From contig DROB01000293.1 of the NCBI GenBank assembly GCA_011321985.1, positions 1 to 8,531 of the forward strand: a DNA stretch of 8,531 bases, given 5' to 3'. The stretch is from Gammaproteobacteria bacterium (GTDB taxonomy: Bacteria > Pseudomonadota > Gammaproteobacteria > SZUA-229). Numbering within the stretch: position 1 is the stretch's first letter; every line of letters starts with the position of its first letter. Shown here piece by piece: positions 5,893 through 8,531 of this stretch. The position numbers and the translations under genes are program-made. Under the pieces are notes generated by a model. It was not told the DNA's origin and did not search any database. It saw only the letters and a list, made by a program, of their open reading frames with translations.

Positions 5893-6652
5893 ACAGGCAC
5901 AAGAAAAGATCGAAGTCTACCTGGACAGAGAGCTAACACTATCTGACCGGCGTGATTTTGAAGAACATCTCGAAGACTGCAAAAATTGTCAGAAAATGCT
6001 GGATAATCTTCGCTCGCTGAGCACTTCCATCCAGCAAACTAATTATATCAAAGCGCCTTTTTCTTTGCGGCGAAAGATAAAAAGCGAGCTGAGAGATGTA
6101 ACCGGGGAAGAGAACGCTCGTTATGGCTGGACTCACCTGCTCGGTTCTGCTGCAGGTAGTGCCATCCTCGCTTCGCTCGCAGTTTGGGCGATGATGACCT
6201 ACATCGTCGATCCAGACACGACACGAACGCAACTTATCACCGAATTAACCACGGCCCATGTCCGCTCTCTGATGGTGGATCATGCTACCGACATCATCAC
6301 GTCTGATGAGCACACCGTCAAACCCTGGTTCAGTGGAAAGCTGGATTTTTCTCCACCGATAAAAGACCTTTCCGCAGAGGGCTTTGGACTTGTCGGCGGT
6401 CGCCTCGATTATTTGCGACTCGATGATTTACAGCAGAGACCAGCCGCTGTACTGGTCTATAAACGGCGATCTCACACCATCAATGTATTCATCTATCGCA
6501 GCACCGATAGCGAAGAAAACCCACGATTGAATAAACGACAGCGGCAGAGCTACAACCTCATAAACTGGCACAAACAGGGGTTAAGTTACTGGGCAGTGTC
6601 CGATCTGAACGCAACCGAACTGCAACAGTTTGCACAATTACTGAGAAGTTAA
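5882..6652 (+). CDS. Transmembrane zinc-finger (ZAS-type) anti-sigma factor, RsiW/COG5662-like
   Basis: The predicted protein has 256 residues. The N-terminal cytoplasmic anti-sigma domain (1 to about 80) carries the full ZAS zinc ligand set: C3, H29, C33 and C36, in the motif HLEDCKNC. One membrane helix is seen at about 85-109 (LLGSAAGSAILASLAVWAMM region). A periplasmic domain (110-256) contains the family-typical FGLVGGRLDYLRL, AAVLVYKRRSHTINVFIY and NLINWHKQGLSYWAVSDLNATELQQFAQLL. It should bind and block the ECF sigma encoded just upstream. Release could come from thiol oxidation of the zinc cluster or from periplasmic signalling or proteolysis. The start is GTG, overlapping the sigma gene by 11 nt, with only a weak GAGA ribosome site, so its translation is probably coupled and stoichiometry maintained. 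No intrinsic terminator with a convincing stem follows directly. Confidence 0.92.
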   Translation: MNCKQAQEKIEVYLDRELTLSDRRDFEEHLEDCKNCQKMLDNLRSLSTSIQQTNYIKAPFSLRRKIKSELRDVTGEENARYGWTHLLGSAAGSAILASLAVWAMMTYIVDPDTTRTQLITELTTAHVRSLMVDHATDIITSDEHTVKPWFSGKLDFSPPIKDLSAEGFGLVGGRLDYLRLDDLQQRPAAVLVYKRRSHTINVFIYRSTDSEENPRLNKRQRQSYNLINWHKQGLSYWAVSDLNATELQQFAQLLRS

Positions 6653-6786
6653 AAGAACGTGCCCGAGCGAAGCGACAAATACCCCCGGGGTGCAAAAAGA
6701 CACCGATGAAAGATTTTTTTGCAGGACAAGCATTGCCCACCGATGCGTCAGAGCAACGAACATACTACAAAAAATAAAAACTTTTC
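6653..6786. other. Intergenic stretch after the anti-sigma gene
   Basis: TGCAAAAA (6691-6698) can pair with TTTTTGCA (6716-6723), but the stem is AT-rich with a loop of about 17 nt, so it is a poor terminator. CCCCGGGG at 6683-6690 is a simple palindrome. No open frame stands out. Confidence 0.35.
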
Positions 6787-6851
6787 TTCGCGGTTTACAG
6801 AATGCTCCCACAGGTTCATATCACCCGTAGGAGCAGAATTTATTCCGCGAT
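6787..6851. repeat. REP-like inverted pair (REPIN/BIME-type element)
   Basis: Two copies of a REP-like unit face each other. The minus-strand copy (6787-6814) reads CCTGTGGGAGC, a spacer, then CCGCGAA. The plus-strand copy (6824-6851) reads CCCGTAGGAGC, a spacer AGAATTTATT, then CCGCGAT. TCGCGG (6788-6793) can pair with CCGCGA (6845-6850), and GCTCC (6804-6808) with GGAGC (6830-6834), forming one long hairpin. GTAGGAGC...CCGCGA is the layout of Pseudomonas-type REP sequences, which are mobilised as REPINs by RAYT transposases encoded elsewhere. It lies between the convergent anti-sigma and superoxide-reductase-like genes, the usual site for such elements. Confidence 0.75.
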
Positions 6852-6947
6852 GCCGCACTTCGCCAGTTCAGCCAGCCCCCGATACCCCTCCACCTCCAGC
6901 CTGGCGTATCCATCCTCAGAGATCAAAGTTCCAGCATAGCCAGCCAT
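6840..6947 (-). other. 35-codon open frame overlapping the end of the superoxide-reductase-like gene
   Basis: In a different minus-strand frame, an ATG at 6947 opens 35 codons (MAGYAGTLISEDGYARLEVE..., ending CGIAE) to a TAA at 6840 inside the REP-like element. The composition looks protein-like, yet there is no ribosome site and it overlaps a better-supported gene by 25 nt. It could be a tail left from a decayed or frameshifted gene, or chance. I do not call it a gene. Confidence 0.2.
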
Positions 6948-7351
6948 GAATCGTGCAGGTTACAGACACTGAGCGCATAAACCGCACCTGATCGACCGGA
7001 CAGGCTGAAATCAGAGATCGGCGCTTTGTCTTTTGCAGGATCAAATATATTCTCGGCTATAAAGTTGAAATCACTGTCGAGCAACACATGTTTGATGATC
7101 CAGTGTTTACCCTGATTCATCGGGTGCCCGGTCACCACGTGAACACCACTGGCTGTTTTCTCCAGAACAGGTGAATGTGCTCCGGCTTTTTTTGCCCAGC
7201 GGCCCGGTGACTCTTTCGTATAAAAAACACCACCCGCCATGTTATTACGGCTTATCTCTTTTCCCATTGTGCTGGCAAGCACTATTTCGGGTGCAATAAT
7301 TCCAGTTGATACACCCGCCACACCGATACGGATAAAAGAACGTCTATTCAT
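6923..7351 (-). CDS. Tat-exported superoxide-reductase-like (desulfoferrodoxin/neelaredoxin domain) protein
   Basis: The predicted protein has 142 residues. The N-terminus carries a twin-arginine signal (NRRSFIRIG, then a hydrophobic stretch to ALA-like VLA at about 26), pointing to folded export to the periplasm. The rest resembles the superoxide reductase iron domain. All five iron ligands can be aligned: H59 (GAHSP), H76 and H83 (GHPMNQGKH), C130 and H133 (CNLHD). In characterised enzymes this His4Cys iron site reduces superoxide to hydrogen peroxide. The conserved Glu-Lys before the first His (EKH) is replaced by Gly-Ala, and the H76-H83 spacing is one residue longer than in Desulfovibrio desulfoferrodoxin. 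Activity may therefore differ. The N-terminal desulforedoxin iron centre is absent, as in neelaredoxins. AGGAGA lies about 6 nt before the ATG. A GGAAT-N17-GTT element upstream suggests control by the neighbouring ECF sigma. A sulfur-metabolism role for this domain cannot be excluded. Confidence 0.75.
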   Translation of the reverse strand: MNRRSFIRIGVAGVSTGIIAPEIVLASTMGKEISRNNMAGGVFYTKESPGRWAKKAGAHSPVLEKTASGVHVVTGHPMNQGKHWIIKHVLLDSDFNFIAENIFDPAKDKAPISDFSLSGRSGAVYALSVCNLHDSWLAMLEL

Positions 7352-7421
7352 TGGTACTCTCCTGATATTTCTGGTTTGATGACACCTTCCGGATATAAAT
7401 CAGGAAAGCTTATCTATTACT

Positions 7422-7446
7422 AACAAATCCTTTAAAGAAATATTCC
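7422..7446 (-). promoter_or_regulatory. Candidate ECF-type promoter of the superoxide-reductase-like gene
   Basis: On the minus strand GGAAT (7442-7446) and GTT (7422-7424) are separated by 17 nt, like the element ahead of the sigma gene but one nucleotide shorter. A start near 7415 would give a leader of about 64 nt. The GGAAT is half of a perfect 10-bp palindrome, ATTCCGGAAT (7442-7451), which could instead be an operator. Confidence 0.4.
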
Positions 7447-7461
7447 GGAATTTTACTTTTT

Positions 7462-7490
7462 TTGTTTCTTTGTCCACTTCATGATTTAAT
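7462..7490 (+). promoter_or_regulatory. Possible sigma70 promoter of the yjgR-like gene
   Basis: TTGTTT (7462-7467), 17 nt, then TTTAAT (7485-7490) faces the ATPase gene. The -10 matches 5 of 6 and the -35 only 3 of 6, in an AT-rich stretch where chance matches are likely. Confidence 0.3.
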
Positions 7491-7523
7491 GCATTTTTAT
7501 TTTCACGGATATCGGAGTGTGAA

Positions 7524-8531
7524 ATGAGTGATTCCCCTGGATTACTGCTCGGCGGTACGGACCAAGGTCCCTTTCTGATGACAGCACGGATGGCGAACAG
7601 ACATGGGCTGATCGCCGGTGCTACCGGTACAGGTAAAACCATCACTTTACAGAACCTGGCTGAAAGCTTTTCCCGTATTGGTGTGCCCGTTTTTCTCGCA
7701 GATGTAAAAGGCGACCTTTCGGGCCTCGCTGCAGAAGGGAAATCTCACCCCAGGATCGATGCCCGTATAAAAAAACTGGCCGTCGAGAATTTTCAGTTCC
7801 GTGCGACACCGACCGTGTTCTGGGACCTGATGGGTAAAAAAGGGCATAATCTCAGGACCACCGTTTCAGACATGGGGCCACTGTTATTCACCAGTCTGCT
7901 CGACCTGAACGATACCCAGGGTGGCATCCTCTATGCCTGCTTTAAGATTGCCGATGACAACGGCATGTTATTGCTCGATTTTAAAGACCTGCGCGCCATG
8001 CTGACCTGGATGGCTGACAATGCCAGAGAACTTAAAGCCGAGTACGGCAATATTTCCTCATCCAGCATCGGTGCGATACAACGTAAATTGCTGGTACTGG
8101 AAGAACAGGGGGCAGAAGATTTTTTTAACGAGCCTGCCGTCGAACTCGACGACCTGATAAAAAAAGATTTCTCGGGAAACGGGCTGGTCAACATCCTGGA
8201 TGTAAGTAAACTGATCCACCAGTCACCCAAACTGTACGCCTGCTTCCTGATCTGGCTGCTCGCAGAACTATTCGAGAACCTGCCCGAAGTGGGCGATGCC
8301 GATAAACCCGAATTTGTCCTGTTTTTTGATGAAGCCCATCTGATCTTTGACAGTGCACCGGATGCGTTGATCGATAAAGTCGAACAGGTGGTTCGTCTGA
8401 TCCGCTCGAAAGGGGTCGGGGTATTTTTTATCAGTCAGAGCCCGATGGATATTCCAGAAGACATTCTCGGTCAACTGGGAATGAAGGTGCAACATGCCTT
8501 GCGCGCTTTCACCCCGAAAGATAAAAAAATC
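7524..8531 (+). CDS. yjgR: HerA/YjgR-like P-loop ATPase (DUF853), 3' end outside window
   Basis: The frame runs from ATG 7524 to the window edge without a stop: 336 residues of a protein expected to be about 500 (E. coli YjgR size). It has a perfect Walker A GATGTGKT at residues 32-39, preceded by the family-typical ARMANRHGLIAG. VPVFLADVKGDLSGLA follows at 54-69. DMGPLLFTSLLDLNDTQGG is at 116-134 and LLLDFKDLRAML at 149-160. Walker B FVLFFDEAH is at 264-272 (D269, E270), and a sensor-like FFISQSP at 301-307. These match the YjgR/DUF853 branch of the HerA-FtsK superfamily. Relatives are hexameric DNA translocases, but the YjgR branch has no settled function. GGAG lies 6 nt before the ATG. The C-terminal part, including any arginine finger there, cannot be assessed. 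It is divergent from the superoxide-reductase-like gene. Confidence 0.95.
   Translation, partial: MSDSPGLLLGGTDQGPFLMTARMANRHGLIAGATGTGKTITLQNLAESFSRIGVPVFLADVKGDLSGLAAEGKSHPRIDARIKKLAVENFQFRATPTVFWDLMGKKGHNLRTTVSDMGPLLFTSLLDLNDTQGGILYACFKIADDNGMLLLDFKDLRAMLTWMADNARELKAEYGNISSSSIGAIQRKLLVLEEQGAEDFFNEPAVELDDLIKKDFSGNGLVNILDVSKLIHQSPKLYACFLIWLLAELFENLPEVGDADKPEFVLFFDEAHLIFDSAPDALIDKVEQVVRLIRSKGVGVFFISQSPMDIPEDILGQLGMKVQHALRAFTPKDKKI

Noticed and set aside
6691..6723. TGCAAAAA/TTTTTGCA as the terminator of the sigma operon
   Set aside because: The stem is AT-rich with a large loop; it would be too weak for a typical intrinsic terminator.
7442..7451. ATTCCGGAAT palindrome as an ECF -35 for the ATPase gene too
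   Set aside because: Read on the plus strand, GGAAT has no GTT 16-19 nt downstream, so the element points only toward the superoxide-reductase-like gene.
7400..8495. Several minus-strand open frames at the right end
   Set aside because: They are antisense to the YjgR-like ATPase frame, which has Walker A and B motifs and runs uninterrupted to the window edge.

Overview
The window looks like ordinary chromosome of a gammaproteobacterium, probably free-living or marine. That rests on family resemblance: a YjgR-type ATPase, a YaiI/UPF0178 protein, a CspA-type cold-shock protein, REP-like repeats of the kind common in Pseudomonas and relatives, and a DUF4382 lipoprotein. Base composition looks balanced by eye; I did not compute it. 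I see no phage, transposase, tRNA, rRNA or CRISPR.

Layout. Positions 3-248 hold the 3' end of an unrecognised plus-strand gene. It converges across a strong bidirectional terminator on a large minus-strand DUF4382 lipoprotein (347-2230). A 128-bp gap separates this from a divergent gene for a predicted outer-membrane beta-barrel protein (2359-3225). A cluster of small hairpins and a terminator (3230-3343) follow. Next comes a minus-strand cold-shock gene (3391-3597) with a near-consensus sigma70 promoter and a leader of about 165 nt. After a gene-free stretch come two minus-strand genes in a likely operon: yaiI (4074-4520) and, upstream of it, a pyridoxamine-phosphate-oxidase-fold flavoprotein (4542-5099).

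Divergent from that pair is an ECF sigma factor (5335-5892). It overlaps by 11 nt a membrane anti-sigma factor with an intact zinc-binding ZAS motif (5882-6652). A REP-like inverted pair (6787-6851) separates this operon from a minus-strand, Tat-exported, superoxide-reductase-like protein (6923-7351). The window ends inside a HerA/YjgR-type ATPase (7524 to beyond 8531), which has no stop codon inside the window.

How the genes may work together. The most interesting inference is a small redox-stress regulon. A GGAAT-N18-GTT element lies just ahead of the ECF sigma gene, and a GGAAT-N17-GTT element lies on the correct strand ahead of the superoxide-reductase-like gene. This is the promoter form described for the thiol-oxidation-sensing actinobacterial sigma factors SigR/SigH, which are also held by ZAS-type anti-sigma factors. 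The suggested circuit is: a Cys/His zinc anti-sigma releases the sigma, which activates its own operon and a periplasmic superoxide-detoxifying protein. This is inferred from sequence pattern only.
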